Shown here piece after piece: positions 1-7,695 of a stretch of 64,000 bases of DNA. Position 1 is the stretch's first letter. Every line of letters begins with the position of its first letter. The notes below the pieces were generated by a model. That model was not told where the DNA came from. It did not search any database and saw only the letters and a program-made list of their open reading frames with translations. Origin of the DNA: VRUE01 sp963702705 (GTDB lineage Bacteria > Actinomycetota > Thermoleophilia > Solirubrobacterales > 70-9); contig CAVPDR010000006.1 in the NCBI GenBank assembly GCA_963702705.1, forward strand, positions 186,001 to 250,000, in the 5' to 3' direction. The position numbers and the translations under genes were made by a program.

Positions 1-1
1 T

Positions 2-37
2 CGGACTTTGACCCACCTCTGGGGTGGTCAAAGTCCG
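2..37. terminator. Hairpin at the window start, probable terminator
   Basis: Positions 2-13 and 26-37 form a perfect 12-bp inverted repeat (CGGACTTTGACC / GGTCAAAGTCCG) with a 12-nt loop. It abuts the stop codon of the minus-strand gene at 38-295, so it probably ends that transcript, and may also serve a gene left of the window. No clear T-run is visible. Confidence 0.6.
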
Positions 38-295
38 TTACGCGACATCGTCGGTCCCCGTGCGCTCGCGGATGTGCAGCCGGCCGATGTCCAGTTCCTC
101 GATCGCGAGCTTGCCGATGGCCGCTCTGCCGACCGCGAGGCGACCGACGCTGAGCCGCCCGATCGCGAAGCCGCCGATCGCGGCAGCGCCGACCGCAAGC
201 GCCCCGACCGCCAATGCGCCGCGAGCCTGTATACCGGTCGCGGCGATCGACCGAACCTCGGGCCGGAAGAAGGAGATCCCGAATCGTTGCGGCAT
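38..295 (-). CDS. Small protein with 5-residue (pentapeptide-like) repeats
   Basis: An 85-residue protein with no recognised family name. About residues 26-75 consist of a strict five-residue period of the form G-x-[L/A/F]-[A/S]-[V/I] (GALAV, GAAAI, GRLSV, GRAAI), ending with EELDI and GRLHI. This resembles pentapeptide repeats, which fold as right-handed quadrilateral beta-helices, although the usual A-D/N-L consensus is absent. There is no signal peptide or obvious membrane segment beyond the hydrophobic repeat. It is divergent from the GATase gene at 331 and followed by a hairpin at 2-37. The period supports a real protein; function is unknown. Confidence 0.6.
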   Translation of the reverse strand: MPQRFGISFFRPEVRSIAATGIQARGALAVGALAVGAAAIGGFAIGRLSVGRLAVGRAAIGKLAIEELDIGRLHIRERTGTDDVA

Positions 296-330
296 CGCCC
301 GAACCGTAGCGCGGCTAGCCTGGGGCGCCG

Positions 331-1059
331 ATGACTGTGGACGAGCGACCGACTCTGCTGGCGATCCAGCACGTGCCCTGGGAGGGACCGCACCGGATTC
401 TCGACGCCTGCGGCAGCCTCGACGTGCACACGGTCAAACCGCTGGCCGGACAGCGCCTGCCCGACCACGGCCAGGTCGCGGGCGCGGTAGTGATGGGCGG
501 CCCGATGGGCGTTGACGAAACCGATCGCCACCCGGAGCTGGTGGCCGAGTGCGAGTGGCTCGCCGAGGCCGTACGCCGCGAGATGCCGCTGCTCGGCATC
601 TGCCTCGGGGCGCAGCTGCTCGCTCGCGCGCTCGGGGCGCAGGTGAGGCGGGGGGAGGGAGCGGAGATCGGCTGGGCGCCGGTGGAGATCCTCGACCCCG
701 CCGACCCGATCCTCGGTGCGCTGGCCCCGAGCACGACCGTCCTGCACTGGCACGGCGACATCTTCGAGCTTCCCGACGGGGCCCAGCCCCTGGCCCGCTC
801 GGCGAAGACCGAGCACCAGGCCTTTCGTCATGGCAACGCCTGGGGAGTCCTCTTCCACCCTGAGGCCGACCTTGCCCTGCTAGAGGCGTGGCTGGCCGTT
901 CCCGAGATGGTTCGCGAAGCCGGCAAGGCCCTCGGCGACGAGGGAGTCCAGGCCCTGCCCGAGGAGGCCGAAGCGGCGGAGCCGGAGCTGATCGAGCGCA
1001 CGACCCCGGGCCTGCGGGCATTCGCCGCCTTGGCAGAAGCAAATCGCCCCACGGGCTGA
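331..1059 (+). CDS. Type 1 glutamine amidotransferase (GMP synthase-like GATase1)
   Basis: A 242-residue stand-alone class I glutamine amidotransferase domain. The nucleophile elbow GICLGAQ puts the catalytic Cys at 91, and the HPE motif gives His176 and Glu178, completing the triad; an oxyanion-type MGGPMG motif lies near residue 55. Members of this family (COG0518) hydrolyse glutamine or act as gamma-glutamyl peptidases, and no synthetase domain is fused or adjacent. The substrate is therefore unknown. The ATG at 331 follows the minus-strand gene ending its reading at 295, leaving a 35-bp divergent gap. Confidence 0.85.
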   Translation: MTVDERPTLLAIQHVPWEGPHRILDACGSLDVHTVKPLAGQRLPDHGQVAGAVVMGGPMGVDETDRHPELVAECEWLAEAVRREMPLLGICLGAQLLARALGAQVRRGEGAEIGWAPVEILDPADPILGALAPSTTVLHWHGDIFELPDGAQPLARSAKTEHQAFRHGNAWGVLFHPEADLALLEAWLAVPEMVREAGKALGDEGVQALPEEAEAAEPELIERTTPGLRAFAALAEANRPTG

Positions 1060-1100
1060 CCCCCAGTCGGGCGTCCCAGCACGCTAGATTGGGGCCACGC

Positions 1101-1174
1101 GGTGGACGTAGCTCAGTTGGTAGAGCTCCTGGTTGTGGTCCAGGCGGTCGCCGGTTCGAATCCGGTCGTCCACC
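1101..1174 (+). tRNA. tRNA-His (GTG anticodon)
   Basis: A complete cloverleaf: acceptor arm 1102-1108 (GTGGACG) pairs with 1167-1173 (CGTCCAC), the D-arm contains AGCTCAGTTGGTAGAGCT, anticodon stem CCTGG/CCAGG encloses TTGTGGT with anticodon GTG at 1135-1137, and the T-arm contains GGTTCGAATCC. The extra 5' G at 1101 can pair with discriminator C1174, the G-1:C73 identity pair specific to histidine tRNA. The 3' CCA is not encoded. The 172 bp downstream to 1346 hold no gene that I can support, only a run of T residues near 1216. Confidence 0.97.
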
Positions 1175-1346
1175 CTCTCAAGGGCCCCCGCCCATGTCGG
1201 CCTCCGGCTTCCTCTTTTTTCAATCCACCGGGACCTTCACAGCGACGTGCTCGCCGAGATGAGGCGAGCTCGCGCCGTTTCGAAGAGAAGGCCGCCACGG
1301 CAGCGGCAAAGCGGCGCTCGACTTCTATGGATACGGTCCCGACTCC

Positions 1347-2504
1347 GTGACCCACGGCAGCGACGTCTACTCGATCCCGCAGGACCTGCTCGACTTTCGC
1401 GAGACGATCTCCCAGATCGCGCGGGAGCGGATTGCGCCGCGGGCCGCCGAAATCGACGAGAAGTCCGAATACCCGGCGGATGTGCGGGAGCTGTTGGCCG
1501 AGCACGACATCCTCGCGCTGCCCTTCGAGGAGGAGTACGGGGGGACCGGGACCGGGACCCTGATGTTGCAGATGGCGGTCGAGGAGATCGCCAAGGCCTG
1601 CGCCTCCAGCGCCCTGATCCTGATGGTGCAGGAGCTCGGCTCATTGCCGATACGGCTCTTCGGCAGCGACGAGCTGAAGCGGCGGGTGCTGCCGCGCTGC
1701 GCCAGCGGCGAGTGGACGCCGGCCTTCGCGCTGTCCGAGCCCGAGGCCGGCTCGGACCCCGCGGCGATGCGCACCCACGCCGAGCTCGACGGTGACGAAT
1801 GGGTCATCAACGGCGCCAAGAACTGGATTAGCAACGCCGGCGTCGCCGACTTCTACGTCGTCTTTGCCGTCACCGACCGCGAAAAGCGGCGGATCACCGC
1901 CTTCGTGGTCGAGGCCGACCGACCCGGCTTCTCAATCGGCAAGCTCGAGCACAAGCTCGGCATCCGCGGCTCGCCGACCGGCTCGCCCGTCTTTGACGAC
2001 GTGCGGGTGCCGGCCGAGAACCTGATCGGCGAGGTCGGGCGCGGGCTCGGCGTCGCCCTCGGCACGCTGGAAAGGACGCGGCTCGGCGCCGCGGCGCAGG
2101 CGGTCGGGATCGCCCAGGGGGCGACCGACTACGCGACCACCTACGCCTCGGAGCGCATCGCCTTCGGCAAGCCGATCCTCGACCTACAGGCGATCCAGTT
2201 CAAGCTGGCCGAGATGGAGACCGGCACCGCCGCCGCCCGCGAGCTCCTCTACAAGGCCTGCGCGATGGCCGATCAGAACGACCCCGGCCTGGCCAAGCAC
2301 TCCTCGATGGCAAAGCTCTTCGCCTCCGACAACGCGATGCGGGTCACGGTCGAGGCGATCCAGGTGCTCGGCGGCTACGGCTACGTCAAGGAGTACCCGG
2401 TCGAGCGGATGATGCGCGACGCCAAGATCACCCAGATCTATGAGGGCACCAACGAGATCCAGCGCGTCGTGATCTCACGCGCGATGGATCCGCGGCGGCG
2501 CTGA
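1347..2504 (+). CDS. Acyl-CoA dehydrogenase
   Basis: A 385-residue flavoprotein of the usual acyl-CoA dehydrogenase length, starting with GTG. It should oxidise acyl-CoA to the trans-2-enoyl-CoA with FAD and pass electrons to ETF. N-terminal helical domain (about 1-120), beta domain with the signature FALSEPEAGSDPAAM (about 130-150), and C-terminal helical domain with KLGIRGSPTG and the QIYEGTNEIQR motif, which carries the probable catalytic base Glu366. Chain-length or branched-chain specificity cannot be told. It is followed by a convergent operon only 19 bp away, so it is probably monocistronic. Confidence 0.93.
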   Translation: MTHGSDVYSIPQDLLDFRETISQIARERIAPRAAEIDEKSEYPADVRELLAEHDILALPFEEEYGGTGTGTLMLQMAVEEIAKACASSALILMVQELGSLPIRLFGSDELKRRVLPRCASGEWTPAFALSEPEAGSDPAAMRTHAELDGDEWVINGAKNWISNAGVADFYVVFAVTDREKRRITAFVVEADRPGFSIGKLEHKLGIRGSPTGSPVFDDVRVPAENLIGEVGRGLGVALGTLERTRLGAAAQAVGIAQGATDYATTYASERIAFGKPILDLQAIQFKLAEMETGTAAARELLYKACAMADQNDPGLAKHSSMAKLFASDNAMRVTVEAIQVLGGYGYVKEYPVERMMRDAKITQIYEGTNEIQRVVISRAMDPRRR

Positions 2505-2523
2505 GCGCCACCGGCCGGCACGG

Positions 2524-2910
2524 TCAACGGTCGTCGGTGCCGTGCGCAGCCGGACGGGCGCAGGCGGGAGTGCTTCCCGGCAGGCGGTAGCGGTTGTCCG
2601 CGACCACTCGGTAGGTCTTGGCGGCCAGCCACGACACCCCGGGGAGCAGGAGCGTGCGGCCGATGACGCTCCAGGGGCGCCCCGCGGTGGCCAACGTGGC
2701 GGCAATCGCCTCGTGTCCCGAGCGGATCGTGCCGTCTATCTCGACCCACTGCACGGCCTCGGTCGCCCGCTGCTCGGTCACTCCGAGCGCGGTCAGATCG
2801 GTCAGCTGCCAGGCGGCGATCTCCGCTTCTGGCCGGAGCCTCTCGAGCAGGCTCGCGCACGCGGTGCAGAACGCGCAGTCCCCGTCGTAGAGGAGCACCG
2901 GGCGGTCCAT
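2524..2910 (-). CDS. Thiol-disulfide oxidoreductase, DCC family (DUF393)
   Basis: A 128-residue protein beginning MDRPVLLYDGDCAFC. The DGDCAFC motif (Asp10, Asp/Cys11-14) defines the DCC/DUF393 family, thioredoxin-like proteins with a CxxC pair (Cys12 and Cys15) of poorly known physiology. The ATG at 2910 lies one base after the TGA of the upstream TetR gene, so the two are co-transcribed and probably translationally coupled. It may detoxify or repair something sensed by the TetR protein; that is inference. A Cys near the C-terminus (PACARP) is also present. Confidence 0.85.
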   Translation of the reverse strand: MDRPVLLYDGDCAFCTACASLLERLRPEAEIAAWQLTDLTALGVTEQRATEAVQWVEIDGTIRSGHEAIAATLATAGRPWSVIGRTLLLPGVSWLAAKTYRVVADNRYRLPGSTPACARPAAHGTDDR

Positions 2911-2911
2911 G

Positions 2912-3466
2912 TCAGCTGCCCGGCTCGTTGAGCAGGTGGTCCGTCGCGAGTCGCACCACCTGGGACCGGCTCTTGTCGCCGTGTTCCGCAGCGATGAAGT
3001 AGCTGCCAATGAAGAGGGAGAAGACCAGCATGCTGCGGGCCTCGACCTCGTTCTCGTCGGCGCAGAACTGTCCGAACAGGGCGCGCAGGTACGCGATGCG
3101 CCGGTTGTCGACCCGGCGCACTCGCTTGGCAAGGTCATTGTCGCGGCGCGCCCAGTCCCGAATCGCCAGCTCGACGGCAAAGTCGACCGAGGGGGCCATT
3201 TCGAAGAGCTGCTGCAGCTTTTCCCGCGGCCCGGCGGGCCGACTCTCGATCTGCGCGATGACGTCGTCGGCCACTGACCTCTCCCAGCTGTCAAGCATCT
3301 CGTTGAGTAGCGCCCCCCGGTCCTTGAAGTGCCAGTAGAAGCCCCCCTTTGACACGCCGAGGGACGCGGCGAGCGCCTCGATTTTCACGGCATCCGGCCC
3401 GCCGGCGCCCAGGGCTCGCAGGGCCGCCTCGACCCATGCTTCGCGCGGAGTTCGAACCTTGGCCAT
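2912..3466 (-). CDS. TetR/AcrR family transcriptional regulator
   Basis: A 184-residue regulator. The N-terminal helix-turn-helix reads KIEALAASLGVSKGGFYWHF (about residues 29-48), the classic TetR recognition helix; the C-terminal ligand domain is divergent. I chose the ATG at 3466 (MAKVRTPREAW) because the region upstream of it is occupied by operator sequence and the family aligns from there. It is the first gene of a TetR-DCC operon, divergent from the DUF2867 gene. Two matching palindromes in the shared promoter (see 3474-3538) are its likely operators, implying autorepression plus repression of the divergent gene. Confidence 0.9.
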   Translation of the reverse strand: MAKVRTPREAWVEAALRALGAGGPDAVKIEALAASLGVSKGGFYWHFKDRGALLNEMLDSWERSVADDVIAQIESRPAGPREKLQQLFEMAPSVDFAVELAIRDWARRDNDLAKRVRRVDNRRIAYLRALFGQFCADENEVEARSMLVFSLFIGSYFIAAEHGDKSRSQVVRLATDHLLNEPGS

Positions 3467-3473
3467 CGGCCTA

Positions 3474-3538
3474 TCTATACGGCACCGTATTGACAGATGC
3501 AAGCGCTCCGCCTAGGATCCATACGAGATCGTATGGAT
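3474..3538. promoter_or_regulatory. Divergent promoter with two TetR operators (ATACGnnnnCGTAT)
   Basis: Two palindromes share the form ATACG-N4-CGTAT: ATACGGCACCGTAT at 3477-3490, and ATACGAGATCGTAT within a longer 10-bp-arm repeat at 3517-3538. On the plus strand TTGACA (3490-3495), a 17-nt spacer and TAGGAT (3513-3518) form a good sigmaA promoter toward the DUF2867 gene. The first palindrome touches the -35 box and the second covers the -10 and start point. On the minus strand TATAGA (3474-3479) can serve as the tetR -10. The layout fits coordinate repression of both genes by the adjacent TetR protein. Confidence 0.8.
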
Positions 3539-3544
3539 CAGGCG

Positions 3545-4174
3545 ATGGCCGGCAAGAGACTTCCGAACGCGGTGCACGAATCCGGTCCCTGGCGGGTCCG
3601 CGAGATCGTTCCCGACTTCATCCTCGAGGATGTCTGGGCGCTTCCCGTCTCCGGCCGCGCCGGGGAAATGCGGGCGCTGCTTGACCTGATGAGTGCCGCC
3701 AGCCCGGCCGACCTGGAATCGTGGTCGGCCCGCGCCCTCTGGCGCCTCCGCGACCTGCTCGGCAAGTGGTTCGATCTGGGCAGGATCTCGGCTACTGCCG
3801 GCGGCTCGGGGGACGCGGAGATGCTGTCGATCCCGGGGACGAACGAAGCCTCGCTGGCCGGGCGGCTGCCGGACGATCTGCGCGGCACGGCGGCCGATCT
3901 CAACTTCGACTCGCTGCCGTTCGTGCCCCTGTTTCTCACCGAGACCGAGTTTGCCGCCGAGCTGTCGAACCGGACCGTGCACGGCGTGATGCACCTGGCC
4001 TGGGTCGATCAGGGCGACGGCCGCTACCAGGGCCAGATGGCCGTCTACGTCAAGCCGAACGGCCGCCTCGGCACGGCCTACATGGCACTGATCAAGCCGT
4101 TCCGCTACCTGATCGTCTACCCGGCGCTGATGCGGCAGACCGAGCGGATGTGGAATCAGCGCCCTATCCGGTAG
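3545..4174 (+). CDS. DUF2867 family protein
   Basis: About 209 residues. The C-terminal part (VHGVMHLAWV ... YVKPNGRLGTAYMALIKPFR ... YPALMRQ) matches the DUF2867 pattern, a domain often found at the C-terminus of SDR-like proteins and here free-standing; its reaction is unknown. The ATG at 3545 has an AGG six bases upstream and suits the family N-terminus (RLPNAVH); an in-frame ATG at 3533 lies inside the operator and is possible. The gene is under an evident TetR-controlled promoter, so it probably responds to the same ligand as the divergent TetR-DCC operon. Confidence 0.8.
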   Translation: MAGKRLPNAVHESGPWRVREIVPDFILEDVWALPVSGRAGEMRALLDLMSAASPADLESWSARALWRLRDLLGKWFDLGRISATAGGSGDAEMLSIPGTNEASLAGRLPDDLRGTAADLNFDSLPFVPLFLTETEFAAELSNRTVHGVMHLAWVDQGDGRYQGQMAVYVKPNGRLGTAYMALIKPFRYLIVYPALMRQTERMWNQRPIR

Positions 4175-4206
4175 TCCGCCGCGGGGCTTCTGTAGCGTGC
4201 CGCCGC

Positions 4207-4938
4207 GTGGCGCCGCCGATCAAGGCCGTGACGTTCGACTTCTGGAACACGATCGCCCGGGCGCCGGCGGGGCTGATGAGCGAGGCGCGGCGGCAGGCGA
4301 TCTTGGACGCCTGCGCGGAGTGCGGGGTCGAGCTGGAGGCCGAGCTCTTGGCCGAGAGCCTCGGCGAAGCCACCCGCGCCTACGAGCGCTCCTGGTCTGT
4401 GGGCGAGCATTTCCACCCTCGCGAGGGGGCAGAGATAATGGTGCGCTCGCTCGGGCTCGAGGGCGCGGCGGGGGAGAGGGCGGCCGAGGCGTTCCTGACC
4501 GTGGCGAGAGACGCGCCCGTGGAGCTGTCAGCCGAGATCCGCCCCAGCCTCGAGGCGCTCCGGGCGCGCGGCATCCGGTTGGGAATCGTCTGCGACGCCG
4601 GCTTCAGCGGCGGCGAGATCCTGCGCGAGCTGCTCGAGCGGGAGGGGCTGCTCGCCTTCTTCTCCGGCTGGGCCTTCTCCGACGAGGTCGGCCACTACAA
4701 GCCGGCGCCTCAGATCTTCGAAGCCGCGCTCGATTCGCTCGGCACCGGGCCCGGCGAGGCGGTCCACGTCGGCGATCTGCGGCGCACCGACATCGCCGGC
4801 GCCTCGGCGCTCGGCATGCGGACAGTTCGCTACCGGGCCCTGCACGACGATCCGCCCGCCGGCGGCGTCGAGGCGGACTTCGTCCTCGACAGCCACGCCG
4901 AGCTGCCGGGACTCCTCGATCGCATCGTACCCCGCTAG
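4207..4938 (+). CDS. HAD-family hydrolase
   Basis: A 243-residue haloacid-dehalogenase-superfamily protein starting with GTG at 4207. Motif I is TFDFWNT (nucleophile Asp near residue 10, with Trp rather than Asp at the +2 position, as in some HAD subgroups related to haloacid dehalogenases), motif II GIVCDAG, motif III Lys in GHYKPAPQIF, and motif IV VGDLRRTDIAGA. A helical cap lies between motifs I and II. It is probably a small-molecule phosphatase or dehalogenase; the replaced second Asp leaves the reaction open. Its stop overlaps the end of the convergent MMPL gene by 4 bp. Confidence 0.85.
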   Translation: MAPPIKAVTFDFWNTIARAPAGLMSEARRQAILDACAECGVELEAELLAESLGEATRAYERSWSVGEHFHPREGAEIMVRSLGLEGAAGERAAEAFLTVARDAPVELSAEIRPSLEALRARGIRLGIVCDAGFSGGEILRELLEREGLLAFFSGWAFSDEVGHYKPAPQIFEAALDSLGTGPGEAVHVGDLRRTDIAGASALGMRTVRYRALHDDPPAGGVEADFVLDSHAELPGLLDRIVPR

Positions 4939-7082
4939 GAGCGTCCCTCCGCCACCCGCGGCCCGCTCTCGACCTCGATCTCGGGCAGCAGTCGCCGGAG
5001 CCAGTCCGGGCACCACCAGTTGCGGGCGCCGAGCAGCTGCATCACGGCGGGCACGAGGACCATGCGGACCACGGTCGCGTCGAGGAAGATCGCCGCCGCG
5101 AGGCCGATGCCGAAGAGCTTGAGGAAGACTTCGGGCGAGGCGACGAAGGCGAGGAAGACGACGACCATGATCGCCGCCGCCGCGGTGATCACCCGCGCGG
5201 TCTTGGCCAGGCCGTCGGCGACCGCGCGCCTGGTGTCGCCGTCCTTCAGATACTCCTCGCGGATGCGGGAGACGAGGAAGACCTCGTAGTCCATCGAGAG
5301 GCCGAAGAGGATCGCGAACATCATCACCGGCATGAACGGTGCGACCGGGACTTCGTGGTCGATGCCGATCAGTTCGCCGAGCGCGCCGCCCTTGGCGACC
5401 AGGCTCATCACGCCGTAGGCGGCGCTGACCGAGAGCAGGTTCATCACCGCTGCCTTGAGCGAGATCAGCGGCGAGTGGAAGGCGAACAGCAGCAGCAGGA
5501 AGGAGAGCCCGACCACGCCGATGATGAAGAGTGGCATGCGGCCGGTGATGTATTCGCTCTGGTCCTCCAGGGCCGGCGTCACGCCGCCGAGCCTGGTCAC
5601 CACGCCCGAGCCTTCGAGCGCATCGGGGATCACGGTGTGGCGCAGGTGGTCGACCAGGTCGGTCGTCGCCCCGTCCTGCGGAGAGGTGGTCGGGATCACG
5701 GTGAGGATCGCCGCCGTGCCCCCCGAGTTGAAGCGCGGCGCCGCCACGTAGGCCACGCCGGGGTCTTTGCGTAGCTGCGCCGCGAGGCCGTCGACCGCCG
5801 AGCGCGCCCCTTGGTCGGGCAATTCGGCCGCGATCACGAGCGGGCCGTTGGCGCCGGGGCCGAAGCCTTCGCTGATCAGGTCGTAGGCCTGGCGGGTCAT
5901 CGTGCCCGGTTTGTCGTTGCCGGCGTCGGGGAAGCCGAGGCGCATGCCCAGCGCCGGGGCGGCGAGGGCGAGCAGGATCGCGGTGGCGACGATCGCCGCC
6001 GTCCACGGCCGCCGCTGCACGGCGTGGCTCCAGCGGGCGGCCGGGGAGTCGCTGCTCCCTTCCTTCTCCAGCCGGCGGCCGAGGAAGGGAATGCGCAGCC
6101 GGTCGACCTTCGGACCGAGGTAGGAGAGCAGCGCCGGTAGCAGCGTGATCGAGGCGATCATCACGACGAGCACGGCGAGCGAGGCCGAGATCGCCACCCC
6201 GTACATGTAGGGGAGGCCGGTGAGGAAGAGCCCCAGCACCGCGATGACGACGGTGCTGCCGGCGATCAGTACGCTGCGGCCCGCCGTCGAGACGGCCTCG
6301 ACGACCGCGTCGTGGCGGTCCTTGCCGGCGCGCATCGCCGCCCGAAAGCGGGTGAGGACGAGCAGCGAGTAGTCGATGCCGACGCCGATGCCGATCAGTC
6401 CGGAGACCGCGGTGGTCCAGTTGGGCACGTCGATCACGTTGGCCAGCAGCGCGATCAGGCCGCCCGAGGTGATCCCCAGCCCGACCAGGGCGATCAGCAG
6501 TGGCAGGCCGGCCGCGACCAGCGAGCCGAAGGCGATCAGCAGCACGATCGCCGCGCCGAGGAAGCCGAGGCCCTCGGGGCTGGTCTGTTCCTGCGCGATG
6601 TAGATCGGTTCGCCGCCGAGCTCGATCTGCAGGCCGGCGCCGTCGTTGTCTTCGGCCGCGGCAATCAACTCTTCGCCCTGTTCCTTCTTGATTTCCCAGC
6701 CCGGCACGTTGAGCGGCAGCGTCGTGGTCGCGATTGTGCCGTCTTCGGAGACGCGCGTCGCGCCCCGGCGCTCGACGTGGTCGACCTTTTCTGCCTGGGT
6801 GAAGAAGGCGTCCATCCGCCGTTCGGTCGCCCGGTTGTCGACCCCCTGCGGATCCTTCCAGACGACGTAGATTTCCTGCCCCGAGTAGCCGCTGAATTCG
6901 CGCTTGGTGAATTCGCTGGCCGCCTTGGACTCCGAGCCCGGGGTGTTGTAGTCGGCGTGGTACTCGCCGGCGAGCGAGGAGCCGAGCCCGATCAGCACGA
7001 CGGTCGCTGCGATCCAGGCGAGGACCACGCGGCCGCGGCGGCGGTAGGCGATATCGGCGAGGCGGGCGAGTCGGCGTGTCAT
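4935..7082 (-). CDS. MMPL-family RND transporter
   Basis: A 715-residue inner-membrane exporter of the MMPL (actinobacterial RND) family. One N-terminal membrane segment (about 19-38), a periplasmic loop of about 130 residues, a block of five or six segments including GIGVGIDYSLLVLTRFR, a second periplasmic loop, and a second block with LFGLSMDYEVFLVSRIREEY. The GxxxDY...R motifs in both halves are proton-relay signatures of this family. Substrates of relatives are lipids or hydrophobic drugs. It is divergent from a MarR regulator at 7182, the usual arrangement for a regulated drug or lipid exporter. Confidence 0.93.
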   Translation of the reverse strand: MTRRLARLADIAYRRRGRVVLAWIAATVVLIGLGSSLAGEYHADYNTPGSESKAASEFTKREFSGYSGQEIYVVWKDPQGVDNRATERRMDAFFTQAEKVDHVERRGATRVSEDGTIATTTLPLNVPGWEIKKEQGEELIAAAEDNDGAGLQIELGGEPIYIAQEQTSPEGLGFLGAAIVLLIAFGSLVAAGLPLLIALVGLGITSGGLIALLANVIDVPNWTTAVSGLIGIGVGIDYSLLVLTRFRAAMRAGKDRHDAVVEAVSTAGRSVLIAGSTVVIAVLGLFLTGLPYMYGVAISASLAVLVVMIASITLLPALLSYLGPKVDRLRIPFLGRRLEKEGSSDSPAARWSHAVQRRPWTAAIVATAILLALAAPALGMRLGFPDAGNDKPGTMTRQAYDLISEGFGPGANGPLVIAAELPDQGARSAVDGLAAQLRKDPGVAYVAAPRFNSGGTAAILTVIPTTSPQDGATTDLVDHLRHTVIPDALEGSGVVTRLGGVTPALEDQSEYITGRMPLFIIGVVGLSFLLLLFAFHSPLISLKAAVMNLLSVSAAYGVMSLVAKGGALGELIGIDHEVPVAPFMPVMMFAILFGLSMDYEVFLVSRIREEYLKDGDTRRAVADGLAKTARVITAAAAIMVVVFLAFVASPEVFLKLFGIGLAAAIFLDATVVRMVLVPAVMQLLGARNWWCPDWLRRLLPEIEVESGPRVAEGRS

Positions 7083-7181
7083 GGCGGCGGTCCTTCCTCT
7101 CGAGAAATCCGTTGCAAGCTAAAAAGGTTTTAAGAAGAAACGATTGTTATCAGAAAGCAAGTCTGTAGGCTTCCCGATCCC
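7083..7181. promoter_or_regulatory. MMPL/MarR divergent promoter region
   Basis: A 99-bp intergenic region that is much richer in A and T than its surroundings (for example GCTAAAAAGGTTTTAAGAAG). A 7-bp inverted repeat GCTTCCC (7169-7175) / GGGAAGC (7184-7190) overlaps the GTG start codon of the marR gene and is a candidate autoregulatory operator or translational hairpin. The two genes are the natural targets of the MarR protein. Confidence 0.5.
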
Positions 7182-7682
7182 GTGGGAAGCAAACCAATAG
7201 CGGGCGACAAGGCGCCCTCGACGCTCGCGTTCCTCCTCTCGCAGGTGGGGATCCACGCGGCGCGCCAGTTCTCCGAACGGATCGCGGAGGCCGGACTGCA
7301 CCCGCCGCTGTTCCGCGTGCTCAATCTCGTCGACGCCGCCGAAGGCCGCTCGCAGCAGGCGATCGGCGAGGCGATCGAGGTGCCGGCCAGCCGCATGGTC
7401 GCCTTGGTCGACGAGCTCGAGCAGCGCGGCCTGGTCGAGCGACGGCCCCATCCTACCGATCGCCGCATCCGCACCCTCTACCTGACCGCCAAGGGCCGCG
7501 AGACGCTCGCCCGCGGCCGCGAGATCGCGAAAGCGCACGAGCGCGACCTGACCAAAGGCATGGCTGCGGCCGACCGCAAGCGCCTCACCGGGTACCTGCA
7601 GCAGATCGTCGACGGGCAGACGATCGGGCGCGGGGTCCACCCGGGCATGAGCGACAAGCCGGAGGCGCCCGCCTCGGGCTGA
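7182..7682 (+). CDS. MarR family transcriptional regulator
   Basis: A 166-residue winged-helix regulator. The DNA-binding part reads QQAIGEAIEVPASRMVALVD followed by the wing RRPHPTDRRIRTLYLT (about 66-105), a typical MarR signature (the DxR of the wing is present). GTG start at 7182. Members bind small phenolic or hydrophobic ligands and repress exporters. Being divergent from the MMPL gene suggests it controls that exporter and itself. The C-terminal tail (GVHPGMSDKPEAPASG) is disordered. Confidence 0.92.
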   Translation: MGSKPIAGDKAPSTLAFLLSQVGIHAARQFSERIAEAGLHPPLFRVLNLVDAAEGRSQQAIGEAIEVPASRMVALVDELEQRGLVERRPHPTDRRIRTLYLTAKGRETLARGREIAKAHERDLTKGMAAADRKRLTGYLQQIVDGQTIGRGVHPGMSDKPEAPASG

Positions 7683-7695
7683 CCCGGTCGGCGAC

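Noticed and set aside
28..858. A 276-codon minus-strand frame across the GATase gene
   Set aside because: It has no family features and overlaps the well-supported amidotransferase and the small repeat protein.
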